In this document: piece after piece, positions 33,714 to 43,723 of the stretch | Layout: each line of letters starts with the position of its first letter | Position numbering within the stretch: position 1 is the stretch's first letter | Source of the DNA: Pleurocapsa sp. PCC 7319 | Lineage (GTDB): Bacteria; Cyanobacteriota; Cyanobacteriia; Cyanobacteriales; Xenococcaceae | Assembly (NCBI RefSeq): GCF_000332195.1 | Contig: NZ_KB235922.1 | Location: 4,065,322-4,129,321, forward strand | Reading direction: 5' to 3' | Length of the DNA: 64,000 nt | Notes under the pieces: model-generated | Database searches by the model: none | Seen by the model: the letters and a program-made list of their open reading frames with translations, nothing else | Told to the model about the DNA's origin: nothing | Program-made: the position numbers and the translations under genes

Positions 33714-35327
33714 ATGGAAAGCAGTAATTATCAAATAGCTAATAGGCATCGCTTTTGTTCTATTAAGCTATCTACAGCAGATAAATATATTCGTTTACTA
33801 TTGGTAGCACTTACTGTAGCTTTACCTAGCAAGATTGCCCTGCAAGCTCAACCAACTCTGGCCCAAGAAACAATCGCCCAATCCCTTTCCTTAGATAAAA
33901 ATACGATTTACGTCAATCCCAAAACAGGGGATGATTCTCAATCAGGTAAAAATTTATCTCCTTTAAAAACTATTACTCAAGCTTTAAAAATAGCTCCCTC
34001 TGGTAGCACAATTAAACTATCTTCAGGAACCTATAGCGAAGAGACTGGAGAAACTTTTCCCTTAATTATTAATAAAGATATTACTCTTCGGGGAAATGCT
34101 AAAAGTCAAGGACACCAAATTATTATCAAGGGTAATGGTTATTTTATCAGTCCTACTGGTGCAGGACAAAATGTGGCGATCGCAGCTTTAAAAGATGCGG
34201 GTGGCATTACAGGAGTAACTGTTACTAACGATCATTCCCGAGGACATGGTTTATGGATTGAGTCTTCCAGCCCCGAGGTTATCGGTAATACTTTTACTCG
34301 TAATGGTAATACTGGGGTTTCAGTTAATGGCAACAGTTCACCACACATAGAGAACAACTATTTTTACAATAATTCCGGCAATGGCTTACTAGTTTACGGC
34401 ACTTCTCAACCAGAAGTTATTAATAATAGCTTTGAACGAACTGGCTTTGGGGTTAGTATTGTTCAAGATTCTGCTCCCACCCTGACAGGCAATTATTTTA
34501 ATAGTAATCGTATCGGTATTATCCTTGAGGGTAATTCTCAAGGTATCCTACGGAATAATGAAATTATTAACTCTGGCGAATATGGCTTAACAGCGATCGC
34601 GCAATCTAAGGTTGATTTAGGTACGAGTGCCGAGCCAGGAAATAATATCTTTCGCAGCAATCAAAAACTAGACATTCAAAATGCTACTAATAATCAAATA
34701 GTCGCAGTCGGCACCAAAGTTAGCGGTCAAACTGAGGGGGATGTTAATTTTTCAAATGGTGAATTTATCGCAATTAATCAGACCAACAATAACGAAGACC
34801 TCCCCCCTTTACCTTCTTCTCGATTAGCTCCGAGAGATCGCCCTCTTGAGCCCCTCGATTTGCCTAAACCTGCCGCTACACCTGTAAGATCTTCAGCAAC
34901 AACAGCTTCCTTACCATCTCCACCACCCCTGCCTAGAGACAATACAAAAAACAAAGAATTGATTTTTACCTCAGCTCCCGATCCTGAAGTTACTTCTAAT
35001 TCTTACTCTTCATCTCCTGCTCCTGAGCCAGTGCCCTTTCTCCCCGAAATCAGTAATCCAGCATTAAGTTCTAAAAGTTCTCAAATTACTAGTTTATCTG
35101 ATGTTTTGGGTTCATCTGGTGCTAGTCAAGTTAAATATAAAGTTTTAGTAGAAGCCTTGGGTAAAGATGCGGAAGCTGATGTGCGATCGCTCTATCCTCA
35201 AGCTTTTTCTACGGTGTATCAGGGCAAATCTGTCTTGCAAGTAGGAGCCTTTAACAACTGGGATAAAGCTAAACAAGCTATGCGCTCTCTAGAAAACTTA
35301 GGTTTAAATACCCATATTTTGGAATAA
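33714..35327 (+). CDS. Exported parallel beta-helix (DUF1565) protein with SPOR-like C-terminus
   Basis: 537 residues from ATG 33714, chosen because AAGGAG lies 7 bases upstream; earlier in-frame ATGs lack one. After a signal-type segment (RLLLVALTVALPSKIALQAQ, cleaving near ALA/AQA) comes a DUF1565/right-handed beta-helix domain (about 75-360) opening IYVNPKTGDDSQSGKNLSPL and containing repeated GNTFTRNG and ENNYFYNNSG-type turns. A Pro/Ser-rich linker (about 370-470) leads to a SPOR-like end (YQGKSVLQVGAFNNWDKAKQ AMRSLENLGLNTHI), which would bind peptidoglycan glycan strands. Likely a cell-wall-associated surface protein. Confidence 0.85.
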   Translation: MESSNYQIANRHRFCSIKLSTADKYIRLLLVALTVALPSKIALQAQPTLAQETIAQSLSLDKNTIYVNPKTGDDSQSGKNLSPLKTITQALKIAPSGSTIKLSSGTYSEETGETFPLIINKDITLRGNAKSQGHQIIIKGNGYFISPTGAGQNVAIAALKDAGGITGVTVTNDHSRGHGLWIESSSPEVIGNTFTRNGNTGVSVNGNSSPHIENNYFYNNSGNGLLVYGTSQPEVINNSFERTGFGVSIVQDSAPTLTGNYFNSNRIGIILEGNSQGILRNNEIINSGEYGLTAIAQSKVDLGTSAEPGNNIFRSNQKLDIQNATNNQIVAVGTKVSGQTEGDVNFSNGEFIAINQTNNNEDLPPLPSSRLAPRDRPLEPLDLPKPAATPVRSSATTASLPSPPPLPRDNTKNKELIFTSAPDPEVTSNSYSSSPAPEPVPFLPEISNPALSSKSSQITSLSDVLGSSGASQVKYKVLVEALGKDAEADVRSLYPQAFSTVYQGKSVLQVGAFNNWDKAKQAMRSLENLGLNTHILE

Positions 35328-35430
35328 TCTATCTATAATGAACGAATGACTACTAATATATTTTTAATAGTTAGAAAATGATTAGTGATAGATAATTGGC
35401 AATAGAGAATAGATAACTACATAGCACGTA

Positions 35431-36600
35431 ATGAAGTTTCGTTTGTCCCGTTTTGTTGCCTATTTAATTACTGTTGCCACTACTACTATTTTTTTATTTT
35501 CCGTTATCTCTAACCCTTCTGTTGGGCAAGATACACAATCCCCACCCTCGAAAGAAGAGTTAGGCTCCTCGCCGACTCAAGAGCTAGAAATTGTTGCTGA
35601 ATTTCCCATAGAACATCCTCCAGGTAATATTGCTATTACTCCCCAAGGAAGGTTGATTATGAGTCAGCATCAGTTTTATGGTGCGCCACTACGGGTGGTA
35701 GAAGTAATGGATAATGGGAGTGTTGCAGCTTTTCCTAATGAAGTTTGGAGTAGTGAGCCAAATCCCAATGGAGTAGGGTTGCATACAGTTTTAGGTTTGC
35801 GGTCAGATGAAAATGGTGTGGTCTGGATGCTTGATCGTAGTCCTGGAGAAGGACAACCAGGAAAAATTGTAGCTTGGGACTCGATTAACGAAGAATTAGA
35901 GCAAGTTATTTATTTGCCAAAGCCAATTATCAGAGATAATCCGTTTTTAAATGATTTAGCTGTTGATCTGAAACATAATGCTATTTACATTACTGATACT
36001 GCTACGGGAGATGACTCAGCCTTAATTGTTGTAGATTTGAATACAGGCTTTTCCCGCAGAGTATTAGAAGGAGATCAATCCACGCGTCCTGAAGATATTG
36101 ACATGGTAATCGATAATCGCACTATTACTTTAGGCGGAGAACCAGCCAGAGTTGGTGCAAACCCGATAACCATCGATCCCGATAACCAGTGGGTATATTA
36201 CGCGCCGATGAGTGGTACATCTTTGTATCGTATTGCCACAACAGATTTATTAGATGAATCTTTATCATCTAAAGACTTGTCAAGTAAAGTACAACGCTAT
36301 GGTGACAAACCAATTTGTGACGGAATTACTGTGGATGGTGCAGGTAACGTTTATATTACATCGATTACTGATAATGCGATTGGGGTTACTGATCCTAATG
36401 GTGAATATCGCACACTCTATCAAGATGATCGGCTCTTAAGTTGGACTGATGGCATGGCATTTAGCAAGAATAATTATGTGTACGTCACTGTCAGTCAACT
36501 GCAAAATTCTCCCCCTCTGAATAATGGCGAAAATGCTTTTCAATCTCCCTTCTATCTGGTGAGATTTCCCGCACTAGCATCCGGTAAAGTTGGTCGATGA
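35431..36600 (+). CDS. Major royal jelly/yellow-family exported protein
   Basis: 389 residues. An N-terminal signal peptide (AYLITVATTTIFLFSVI) is followed by a six-bladed beta-propeller: PPGNIAITPQGRLIMSQHQF, GLHTVLGLRSDENGVVWMLD, FLNDLAVDLKHNAIYITDTA, GANPITIDPDNQWVYYAPMS and TSLYRI, ending SPFYLVRF. These landmarks match the MRJP/yellow family (L-dopachrome tautomerase-related), known in bacteria as secreted proteins of unclear substrate. It is 103 bases downstream of the beta-helix gene on the same strand. Confidence 0.88.
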   Translation: MKFRLSRFVAYLITVATTTIFLFSVISNPSVGQDTQSPPSKEELGSSPTQELEIVAEFPIEHPPGNIAITPQGRLIMSQHQFYGAPLRVVEVMDNGSVAAFPNEVWSSEPNPNGVGLHTVLGLRSDENGVVWMLDRSPGEGQPGKIVAWDSINEELEQVIYLPKPIIRDNPFLNDLAVDLKHNAIYITDTATGDDSALIVVDLNTGFSRRVLEGDQSTRPEDIDMVIDNRTITLGGEPARVGANPITIDPDNQWVYYAPMSGTSLYRIATTDLLDESLSSKDLSSKVQRYGDKPICDGITVDGAGNVYITSITDNAIGVTDPNGEYRTLYQDDRLLSWTDGMAFSKNNYVYVTVSQLQNSPPLNNGENAFQSPFYLVRFPALASGKVGR

Positions 36601-36912
36601 AAACCAAACTTACCGTGAATTGATATTGAATCAATTTTCTGAAGCGAGTTTAAATTACATTTAGACGTACAATATCAATCAAAAAATATTACTCATTACT
36701 CATTACTTCTGAACCAGTCACTTTTAATGTCCTAACATAATTATGTAGGTTTATATTTGGGTCTGTCATTTTTTCCTTCTATTGATGATAGGCTCTAGAA
36801 AAACGACTAAAAATTACATAAACTCTATCAATAGATACAGCATTTCTGGCTTATTCTTGTACTAAATGTTTAAACAGGTGTTTAATAAGAGGTTAACCAA
36901 AGGAGATTAAGC
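36601..36912. other. Spacer with a short heptamer repeat
   Basis: A 312-base spacer. It holds two ACTCATT heptamers (36691-36704) and AT-rich sequence. AAGGAG at 36899-36904 serves the next gene. I see no RNA gene or ORF of note. Confidence 0.6.
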
Positions 36913-37329
36913 ATGAACGCATCGGAAAGAGCCAAAGGGTTAAATATTACGACTAAAATTGCCTCTGTGGTTACTTTATTCAAAGCACAGTTTCCCGATG
37001 CTAAAGCTGACCTCAAACCCTGGAAAAATGATCCTGATACTCGTGAATTAGTAGATCCTGATTCGATTGATATTGGATTTCATTTTCCTGGCTGGAGTAG
37101 ACGCTATCAGAGCAACAGTATTTTAGTGCAAATTCGGTTTTATAAAGACCCTTCAGAAGAGTCAGAAAAATTTATTGGCGTTGAGACCTGCGGTTTTAGC
37201 CATATAGGGCAAGCATGGAAATTTTCGACAATCGATAATTGGCAATTTGTGGGTCAATGTCAACCAGCTAAAGATGCGGAACAGCAACTTAAGCTATTTT
37301 GTCGCCAGGTGTTTGAACTGTTTAAGTAA
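36913..37329 (+). CDS. Hypothetical protein, 138 aa
   Basis: The start is well supported by AAGGAG 8 bases upstream of the ATG. A soluble alpha/beta protein without signal peptide: IASVVTLFKAQFPDAKADLK, then IDIGFHFPGWSRRYQSNSIL, VQIRFYKDPSEESEKFIGVE and FEL at the end. I recognise no named family, although it resembles small conserved cyanobacterial proteins. It is convergent with speA. Confidence 0.65.
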   Translation: MNASERAKGLNITTKIASVVTLFKAQFPDAKADLKPWKNDPDTRELVDPDSIDIGFHFPGWSRRYQSNSILVQIRFYKDPSEESEKFIGVETCGFSHIGQAWKFSTIDNWQFVGQCQPAKDAEQQLKLFCRQVFELFK

Positions 37330-37367
37330 AGCGATCGCTATTTTTCTCACTCTATTGTCTAGAAACT

Positions 37368-39311
37368 TTAGTCTGGCTTATTCTCTAAATACGTATAGTT
37401 ATTAAGACTGCGAGCATAATTCTGTAGAAATTTTTGGGCTTCTTCCTGGTTTATTTGTTGGTTTTGTAGTGCCACTTCAGTGCGATCGCGCATGATTGTG
37501 AGTAACTGTTCGCTTTTGTAATGGACGGAGCTTAAAACTTCTCTGACTGTATTTCCCTTGACTATAGAATCTACTTGATAACCATCAGGAGTTATTTTTA
37601 CATGTGCGACATTAATATCCCCAAAAAGATTATGTAAATTACCCATGATTTCTTGATACGCACCCACTAGGAACATACCAATGTAATATGGACGGAGAGA
37701 TGATGGTTGAGAATATTCTAATTGGTGCAACTCTAGAACATTTTTGCTCTCTTGACGATTAATAAACCGATCTATTTTGCCGTCGCTGTCACAGGTAATA
37801 TCTGCTAAAGTTGCTCTAGCGGTGGGTTGTTCATTAAGACGATGAATCGGCATAATGGGAAAAAGTTGGTTTATTGCCCAGGCATCGGGAACAGATTGAA
37901 AAATTGATAAATTAACGTAATAAATAGATGCCATTACTTGGGTTAAATCGCCTAAATTATCAGGCACATAATCATAATTGGCAATAATTGCAGCAATCTT
38001 ATGACAACTGCCCCAGTATAGTTCTTCTATTTTGGCTCGCTCGGCTAAACTTAGATAACCAAAGTTAAATAGGCTAAAGGCTTCTTGTTTAAATTGAAGG
38101 GCATCGTTATATGTTTCTTGCAGGTTGCTAGCATCAATTGATTGATAGGTATCCCAGAAATTGCGAATTACTAATGGCGCGCCTTGTTCTGGAGGTTGTA
38201 TATCAAGAAGAGGAATATTGCTACTGCCTAACACATCAAAAATTAATACTGATTGGTGAGCAGCGATCGCTCTACCACTTTCGCTAACTAAAATTGGCAC
38301 AGGCACTTCTCCCAGGTCGCAAGCGTCTTTTACTTGTGCCACAATATCGTTAGCATAATTCTGCATATTGTAGTTTTTAGAAGCGTGGAAGTTGGTTTTG
38401 GAGCCGTCGTAGTCTACTGCTAGACCTCCTCCGACATTTAAATACTGCATCTGGGCACCAAGTTTAACTAGCTGTACATAAATTTGGCTAGCTTCACGAA
38501 TGGCATTTTTAATTACATTGATCGCAGAGATTTGTGAGCCGATATGAAAATGTAATAATTGCAAACACTCCAACCTTCCTGCTGTTTCCAGTTGGCGTAT
38601 CATTTGTAAAATCTCGGCAACGGTCAAACCAAACTTAGCGCGATCGCCTGTAGAATTGCCCCATCTACCTACGCCCTTTGTCTCTAACTTGGCACGTACT
38701 CCTATAATCGGTTTGATATCTAACTTTTGACTTATTTCTAGGACTAAATTAAGTTCTCGGGTTTGCTCAATAATAACAATGGCTTTTTGTCCTAGTTTGG
38801 TAGCTAACAGTGCAGTTTCGATATATTCCCTATCTTTATAACCATTGCAAATTAACAATGGTTGAATCCCTTCTCCCTCAAATTCTAGATATGCTAATGC
38901 AATCATCAATTCTGGTTTGGAACCAGCTTCTAGACCAAAATGATATGGTTTACCGCAGCGGACTAACGCTTCAATGAAATGACGGTTTTGATTACATTTG
39001 AGAGGAAAAACCCCTTGATATTTTCCTGGATAATTGTAGCGGGCGATCGCCTGGTTCATAGACTCTTGAAGCCTGACAATTCGATCCTCTAAGATATCTG
39101 GAAAGTGGATCATTATTGGCAAATCGATTTGACGCTTTTTCAGAGATTTAACTAATTTGGCTAAATCAAGAGGATTTCCGTAGTTACTGCGAGGCAAGAT
39201 TGTAACATCACCGGCTTCATTAATGCCAAAATAAGGTTCCCCCCAGCCTTTAAGGTTATACAATTTAGCACTATCTTGGATAGTCCAATTTATCTTTTGT
39301 TCTGATACCAA
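37368..39311 (-). CDS. speA: Biosynthetic arginine decarboxylase
   Basis: 647 residues, the usual length for SpeA, a PLP enzyme making agmatine for polyamine synthesis. The N-terminal start is W-T-I-Q-D-S-A-KLYNLKGWGEPYF. PLP lysine lies in VFPLKCNQNRHFIEAL. The glycine-rich phosphate-binding part is LHFHIGSQISAIN and YLNVGGGLAVDYDG, and the C-terminal cysteine region is SESGRAIAAHQSVL followed by YYVNLSIFQSVPDAWAI. No defect is visible. The next gene upstream on the same strand ends 7 bases from its start. Confidence 0.95.
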   Translation of the reverse strand: MVSEQKINWTIQDSAKLYNLKGWGEPYFGINEAGDVTILPRSNYGNPLDLAKLVKSLKKRQIDLPIMIHFPDILEDRIVRLQESMNQAIARYNYPGKYQGVFPLKCNQNRHFIEALVRCGKPYHFGLEAGSKPELMIALAYLEFEGEGIQPLLICNGYKDREYIETALLATKLGQKAIVIIEQTRELNLVLEISQKLDIKPIIGVRAKLETKGVGRWGNSTGDRAKFGLTVAEILQMIRQLETAGRLECLQLLHFHIGSQISAINVIKNAIREASQIYVQLVKLGAQMQYLNVGGGLAVDYDGSKTNFHASKNYNMQNYANDIVAQVKDACDLGEVPVPILVSESGRAIAAHQSVLIFDVLGSSNIPLLDIQPPEQGAPLVIRNFWDTYQSIDASNLQETYNDALQFKQEAFSLFNFGYLSLAERAKIEELYWGSCHKIAAIIANYDYVPDNLGDLTQVMASIYYVNLSIFQSVPDAWAINQLFPIMPIHRLNEQPTARATLADITCDSDGKIDRFINRQESKNVLELHQLEYSQPSSLRPYYIGMFLVGAYQEIMGNLHNLFGDINVAHVKITPDGYQVDSIVKGNTVREVLSSVHYKSEQLLTIMRDRTEVALQNQQINQEEAQKFLQNYARSLNNYTYLENKPD

Positions 39312-39317
39312 AATTTG

Positions 39318-39623
39318 TTATTCATTGTTCATTTTTGAAGATATCTTCTTTTTGACACGATTGATATTCGGTGCGATAAACAAAGGAGATATAACTAAAG
39401 CGATCACACCTACAATAATCATGCCTATTATCATTACCATGCCATCTACAAAATCTCGAATGTGGATACTTTTGGGTTGTACTTTAGATTTTGCTGATTG
39501 ATGGGGCAGAGGAGCTTCAATGATTCCTCCAGGAGGGAAAGCCACCCAAACACCGTCTTGTAACTGTCTCGGTTCAGTCCAATTATTTCGAGCACACCAT
39601 TGTTCGGGATTTTCGTCTTTCAT
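39318..39623 (-). CDS. Small single-pass membrane protein, 101 aa
   Basis: A soluble N-terminal half with WCARNNWTEPRQLQDGVWVA FPPGGIIEAPLP, then a transmembrane segment (MVMIIGMIIVGVIALVISPLF) and a basic tail (RVKKKISSK). The tail suggests a cytoplasmic C-terminus. No family recognised, but similar small proteins are common in cyanobacteria. It ends 6 bases before speA and may share its transcript. Confidence 0.6.
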   Translation of the reverse strand: MKDENPEQWCARNNWTEPRQLQDGVWVAFPPGGIIEAPLPHQSAKSKVQPKSIHIRDFVDGMVMIIGMIIVGVIALVISPLFIAPNINRVKKKISSKMNNE

Positions 39624-40120
39624 GGCTCATTAACTTGATCTTTATTGTAAATTTTTACTCAATTAAAACCATTAAATTATCTGTAATCAAGCAGGGATTT
39701 GTGGTTGAAGTAATTCAGGTAATTCAACTATCAAGCGTAAATATTCATTAGGATAATTAGGATAAGTTACATAAAAAACTAACTACCTAAACTCGACCTT
39801 ATCCGATTTGGAACCTAAAGTTTCTCAGATAAGATTTTAAGAGATTTAAAGATTAGTAGATAAAAATTATTTTCTCAACCTAACTTTGTTTCTCGATATG
39901 GAGTTAGGTGTCATAAGCTGCTTAGCACCTAATTGTTGTCACTGTCAATAGTCGATACTTACTCTACTGGATAAATCAACTATTTTTTTATGGGATAAAT
40001 CAACTATTATTCATCATAAAGTGCTTCGCCCTAGCTATTAGCTATTAGCTCCAATAAACAACGATTTTGTAGCAAATTATAGCAAAAGAATCGACAATAA
40101 GACTTAATCTATAATTTTTT
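39624..40120. other. Gene-free spacer
   Basis: A 497-base AT-rich spacer with simple repeats (GATAAATCAACTATT twice near 39970-40010, AGCTATT twice near 40036). No ORF, tRNA or clear hairpin was seen. The direct GATAAATCAACTATT copies (about 24 bases apart) may be an operator or a simple duplication. Confidence 0.4.
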
Positions 40121-41293
40121 TTAATAGCAAACCAAAGGAGGCATTAAACGACAAATAACTTGTTTTAGTACGATCGCTGTCCAGTCGATATCCGCTTTAG
40201 TAGTATCTTTCCCCAAAGTGAGACGAATGCCTCTTTTTGCTGCTTCTGAGTTATAACCCATAGCCAGTAATATTGGACTGGGGTTTAGTTTGCCACTATG
40301 ACAAGCTGAACCGGCACTGATACCTATCCCTGCCAAGTTTAATTGTCTGACGATGGTTTTTCCTGTTATGTCTTGAGCCTGGGCGGCAAAGTGATCGCTG
40401 AGAATTAAACTGACATGATGGGGTAATCGGTAGAATCTATCTCCCGTCGTTTCCAGGCAAGGATAATCTGCCAAAAGATCGAACAGGCGATCGCGCAGTT
40501 CTCTTAGACGAGGAGTTTCGATTTCGATCTCAGTTGCAGCTAATTCGGCAGCAACTCCCAAAGCGGCGATCGCAGGTAAAGCTTGAGTTCCCGAGCGAAT
40601 TTTCGCTTCTTGTCCCCCTCCCCCCAGTAAAGGCACAAGCTTGACACCACTACGAATATATAATGCCCCTGCTCCTTGAATACCATAGATTTTATGTGCC
40701 GAAAGAGATAACAGGTCTACTCCTAACTGCTGAACATTGATCGCTAAGCGCCCTGCTACCTGTACTGCATCGGTATGAAACAAGATCCCACGCTCTCTAG
40801 TTATCTGAGTGAGTTGTTCAATCGGTTGTAGTGTTCCGACTTCACTTTGTCCGTAGATAATCGAAACTAAAACCGTATTAGTTTGTAGAGATTCATGTAG
40901 CTCTAGTGGATTAACTCTGCCATATTTATTAACGGGTAATTTGGTTACTTGCCAACCCCACTTTTGTAGCAGTTTAACTGGCTCATTGATCGCCGAATGT
41001 TCCACGCTAGAAATGATGATGTGTTGGGGAATGCGATATTGCCTAGCCACTCCTAGAATAGCCAAATTGTTGGCTTCAGTACCTCCAGAGGTAAAAACAA
41101 TTGATTCAGGATTAAGAGCGTTAAGTAAACTAGATACTTGTAATCGAGCTGTTTCTAAAACTGTTGCTGCTCTTTGCCCCCAATCGTGGAGACTAGAAGG
41201 ATTACCCCACTGCTGCTGAAACACATTTTGGGCTGCGGCGATCGCTTCTGGACGCGGTTTAGTCGTCGCACTGTTATCTAAATAAATTTGCAT
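40121..41293 (-). CDS. Cysteine desulfurase (NifS/IscS type)
   Basis: About 390 residues from ATG 41293 (MQIYLDNSATTKPRPEAIAA), preferred over the upstream ATG since IYLDNSATT is the family start. PLP lysine is in SLSAHKIYGIQGAGALYIR. The catalytic cysteine sits in GISAGSACHSGKLNPSPIL. TSGGTEANNLAILG, HTDAVQVAG and RSGTQALPAIAALG complete the pattern. It supplies sulfur for Fe-S clusters or tRNA thiolation. There are no adjacent isc/suf genes, so its partner cannot be told. Confidence 0.95.
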   Translation of the reverse strand: MQIYLDNSATTKPRPEAIAAAQNVFQQQWGNPSSLHDWGQRAATVLETARLQVSSLLNALNPESIVFTSGGTEANNLAILGVARQYRIPQHIIISSVEHSAINEPVKLLQKWGWQVTKLPVNKYGRVNPLELHESLQTNTVLVSIIYGQSEVGTLQPIEQLTQITRERGILFHTDAVQVAGRLAINVQQLGVDLLSLSAHKIYGIQGAGALYIRSGVKLVPLLGGGGQEAKIRSGTQALPAIAALGVAAELAATEIEIETPRLRELRDRLFDLLADYPCLETTGDRFYRLPHHVSLILSDHFAAQAQDITGKTIVRQLNLAGIGISAGSACHSGKLNPSPILLAMGYNSEAAKRGIRLTLGKDTTKADIDWTAIVLKQVICRLMPPLVCY

Positions 41294-41417
41294 ACAGTTA
41301 AAGTTTTTTAAATTTTGATCAACGCTCAATTTTATTGAGTAGGGCTAGCTTAACCTCACTTAATTCTATTTTCTCCTGGTATTGGAATTTTAGGCTACAT
41401 ACAAAGAGATATTTTGC

Positions 41418-41531
41418 AGGGTGAGCGAAATTTACGGTGGCAAAAATTTTAATTGCCGTTACTCGTTACTTTTGACTCGTTACTTAAAGCGACTCTATTA
41501 TTTAACTCCCACACCTTTTTTCGTTCACCCT
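41418..41531. mobile_element. 114-bp MITE with target duplication
   Basis: The ends are AGGGTGAGCGAAA (41418-41430) and, inverted, TTTCGTTCACCCT (41519-41531), matching at 12 of 13 positions. It is flanked on both sides by ATTTTGC (41411-41417 and 41532-41538), a 7-base target duplication. There is no ORF inside. The transposase that moved it is not in this window. Confidence 0.78.
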
Positions 41532-41601
41532 ATTTTGCATCACATCTCCAAAATTCAAATTCAAATCAGTATTTAAATCAAAACTTAAAACTCAAAATTT
41601 C

Positions 41602-41991
41602 TTAGCAAGAATGATGACCTGGTTTGACTGCATTGTAGTCTTCATGAGAAATAACAGCTTCGGGGGATAGATATTGACCGCGATCGCGACACAACAAACG
41701 GTAATTACGGCTAATAGGAATACTAATCACCAAACGATTATGACGTAATCTCTTACCATGAAACTGACGATAATCCTGATGTTCTGCTAGCTGCTGAATA
41801 ATACGGCGAGATTTGAGAACGACATTTTTGGGCAAATTTCGTAGATCAATTGAATCTTGATTGAAACTTGCTTCCCAATCTTGCTTCTGCTTTTTTTCTT
41901 GCTGCCAAATAGCATCAGCTTGAGCGCATCGATAGCAAATTTGACCAAAGCCTTTATGACCACAAGAAAATTTTTTTTTCTGCCGAACCAT
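41602..41991 (-). CDS. Small zinc-ribbon protein (DUF7682-like)
   Basis: 129 residues from ATG 41991 (MVRQKKKFSCGHKGFGQICY). The N-terminal C-G-H...C-Y-R-C pattern makes a likely zinc site. A charged linker (AIWQQEKKQKQDWEASFNQD) leads to a C-terminal beta-rich domain (RRIIQQLAEHQDYRQFHGKR LRHNRLVISIPISRNYRLLC). The C-terminal part resembles small toxin-like RelE folds in outline, but I would not assign that. The family number is from memory. Confidence 0.6.
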   Translation of the reverse strand: MVRQKKKFSCGHKGFGQICYRCAQADAIWQQEKKQKQDWEASFNQDSIDLRNLPKNVVLKSRRIIQQLAEHQDYRQFHGKRLRHNRLVISIPISRNYRLLCRDRGQYLSPEAVISHEDYNAVKPGHHSC

Positions 41992-42340
41992 AATCACATA
42001 ACCTCACTAAGCTCATGTGCGTTCAAATTCGATAACTTAACACGCTCGTTTTTAGCCTTAGGGTAAAGTTCCTTTTGGCATTAGCTAGCGGCTAATAGCT
42101 CTTTTGTGGATTACTCAATAATCTCATGGCTTTGTACGTTAAATACCTAATTTCAAATATTAAAGATCAACTTAAGAAATTAAAATTATCAAATTCATTG
42201 TCAGTACATTTCAACTAACCTATACATTTTGATTACTGATTCAGCTCTTAAATATGTTCAAAGAATTACTGCAATTGCTGCAAAATATGAGATTCTTGTC
42301 GCAAAATATATAGAGCAATCAGAGATGGAGTAAGGAAAAA

Positions 42341-43723
42341 ATGCTTTCATATGCCCTGGCGATCGTCGTAGCCGTAAGTAGTTTAATCTTGTTTTCAACA
42401 GCTTTCTTAATGTCAGATATTCATCGGCAAGATGACTTTTTTTGGAGTGGGGTAGGGCTAATTTATGCTTTGGTACTGTGGTTTTGTGCCAGGAACATCA
42501 CAGGAGCAGTATTGTTAGGACAAACTGCTGCTGTCGCCGTGTTGGTTTCCTCTAATTGGCAAACTCTAAAATTAAGAAAGGCGATCGCTCATCCCGAAAA
42601 AGCAGCTGAATTAAATAATTTTTCAGTCTTAAGAGCGGTTAATGATTTATTAAGCCGTAAAAAATCTCCAGCCCCAGCTGTTGTAAACGATTCAACTGCT
42701 GATAAAGTTGTAGAACAAGAAGTAGCTATTCCAGAGCAAGCATCCCCTGAAACAGCAGCACAAGAGTCAGAGAATCAAGTTACAACTAATGCAGAAAACG
42801 CTTCTGATTCTCAAGACAGGCAAGCTAACGCCGAGAAAAATAATCAATCAGGATTAATTGGTAAACTATTTGGCAGGAAGAAACAAGTTGCCATTACTGA
42901 TACAAAGCTTGATGAAGTTTTAGAAGAAAAGGGACAAGAGCAAGTAACAGTAGATAAGGCTGACGATACAACTCCTGTATCAGAGGAAAAAACTACTGCA
43001 CCAGCAGAAAATGTTGATCAAGTTATCCCTGTTGAGGAGAAAACAGTTGCCCAAGTAGATACTCAAAAGCCAACAGAAGATCAAGAAGTAGAACTCGCCA
43101 AACAAACGGAAATCATTGAGGAGAAGCCAGAAAATCAGGCAGAGACAATAACCTCAGAGGTAACTTCTTCTGATACTCCCCTAGCAACTAAAGAGAATCA
43201 GCTTGAAGAAAAAATAGCCAGACAAGACCATGAAGATGATGTATCTCCTAGCTCAGAAGTTAAAGTTGAGGATAACTTGGAGTCAGAAATAGCCCCACCT
43301 TCTCAGCCTGAAGTTAAGGATTTCTCTGATCCAGAAATAACTTCACCCCAAGCTTCCGAAGCAACACAAACCACTGAAACAACATCGATTCAGTCAGAAA
43401 CAGCGGAAAATAATCAAGATGAATCCCCTACTATTGCCGAATCTGAGGTTAAATCAGTAGCAGAAAATAATCCTGTTGAAGTCAAAGAAAATATAGAAAC
43501 AATTGACTCCAAATCGAAAGAATCACCCTTAGACTCACTAGAGACAGTAGAGGTAGCAGAAGTACTCGAAGCAGTTCCCGAAGATATTTCTACTAATCAA
43601 AATGACGATCAATCAAATATCATTGAGGTGACTACTACAGAAATAAATATAGCCACTGAATCTACAAAAACAGATCATAAACACGATCACGATTTCGGGT
43701 CTGAAGGCTCAAAGGATAGTTGA
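42341..43723 (+). CDS. ycf66: Ycf66-family protein with a long acidic tail
   Basis: 460 residues. The first 90 are the Ycf66 domain: three hydrophobic segments with SYALAIVVAVSSLILFSTAF, IHRQDDFFWSGVGLIYALVL and NITGAVLLGQTAAVAVLVSS, then NWQTLKLRKA. Ycf66 is a membrane protein of cyanobacteria and plastids with no settled function. The remaining 350 residues are very rich in Glu, Thr, Ser, Pro and Ala and probably disordered, much longer than in usual members. A short basic patch (IGKLFGRKKQ, about 170) breaks the acidity. The end is His-rich (DHKHDHDFGSEG). AAGGAAAAA precedes the ATG. Confidence 0.85.
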   Translation: MLSYALAIVVAVSSLILFSTAFLMSDIHRQDDFFWSGVGLIYALVLWFCARNITGAVLLGQTAAVAVLVSSNWQTLKLRKAIAHPEKAAELNNFSVLRAVNDLLSRKKSPAPAVVNDSTADKVVEQEVAIPEQASPETAAQESENQVTTNAENASDSQDRQANAEKNNQSGLIGKLFGRKKQVAITDTKLDEVLEEKGQEQVTVDKADDTTPVSEEKTTAPAENVDQVIPVEEKTVAQVDTQKPTEDQEVELAKQTEIIEEKPENQAETITSEVTSSDTPLATKENQLEEKIARQDHEDDVSPSSEVKVEDNLESEIAPPSQPEVKDFSDPEITSPQASEATQTTETTSIQSETAENNQDESPTIAESEVKSVAENNPVEVKENIETIDSKSKESPLDSLETVEVAEVLEAVPEDISTNQNDDQSNIIEVTTTEINIATESTKTDHKHDHDFGSEGSKDS

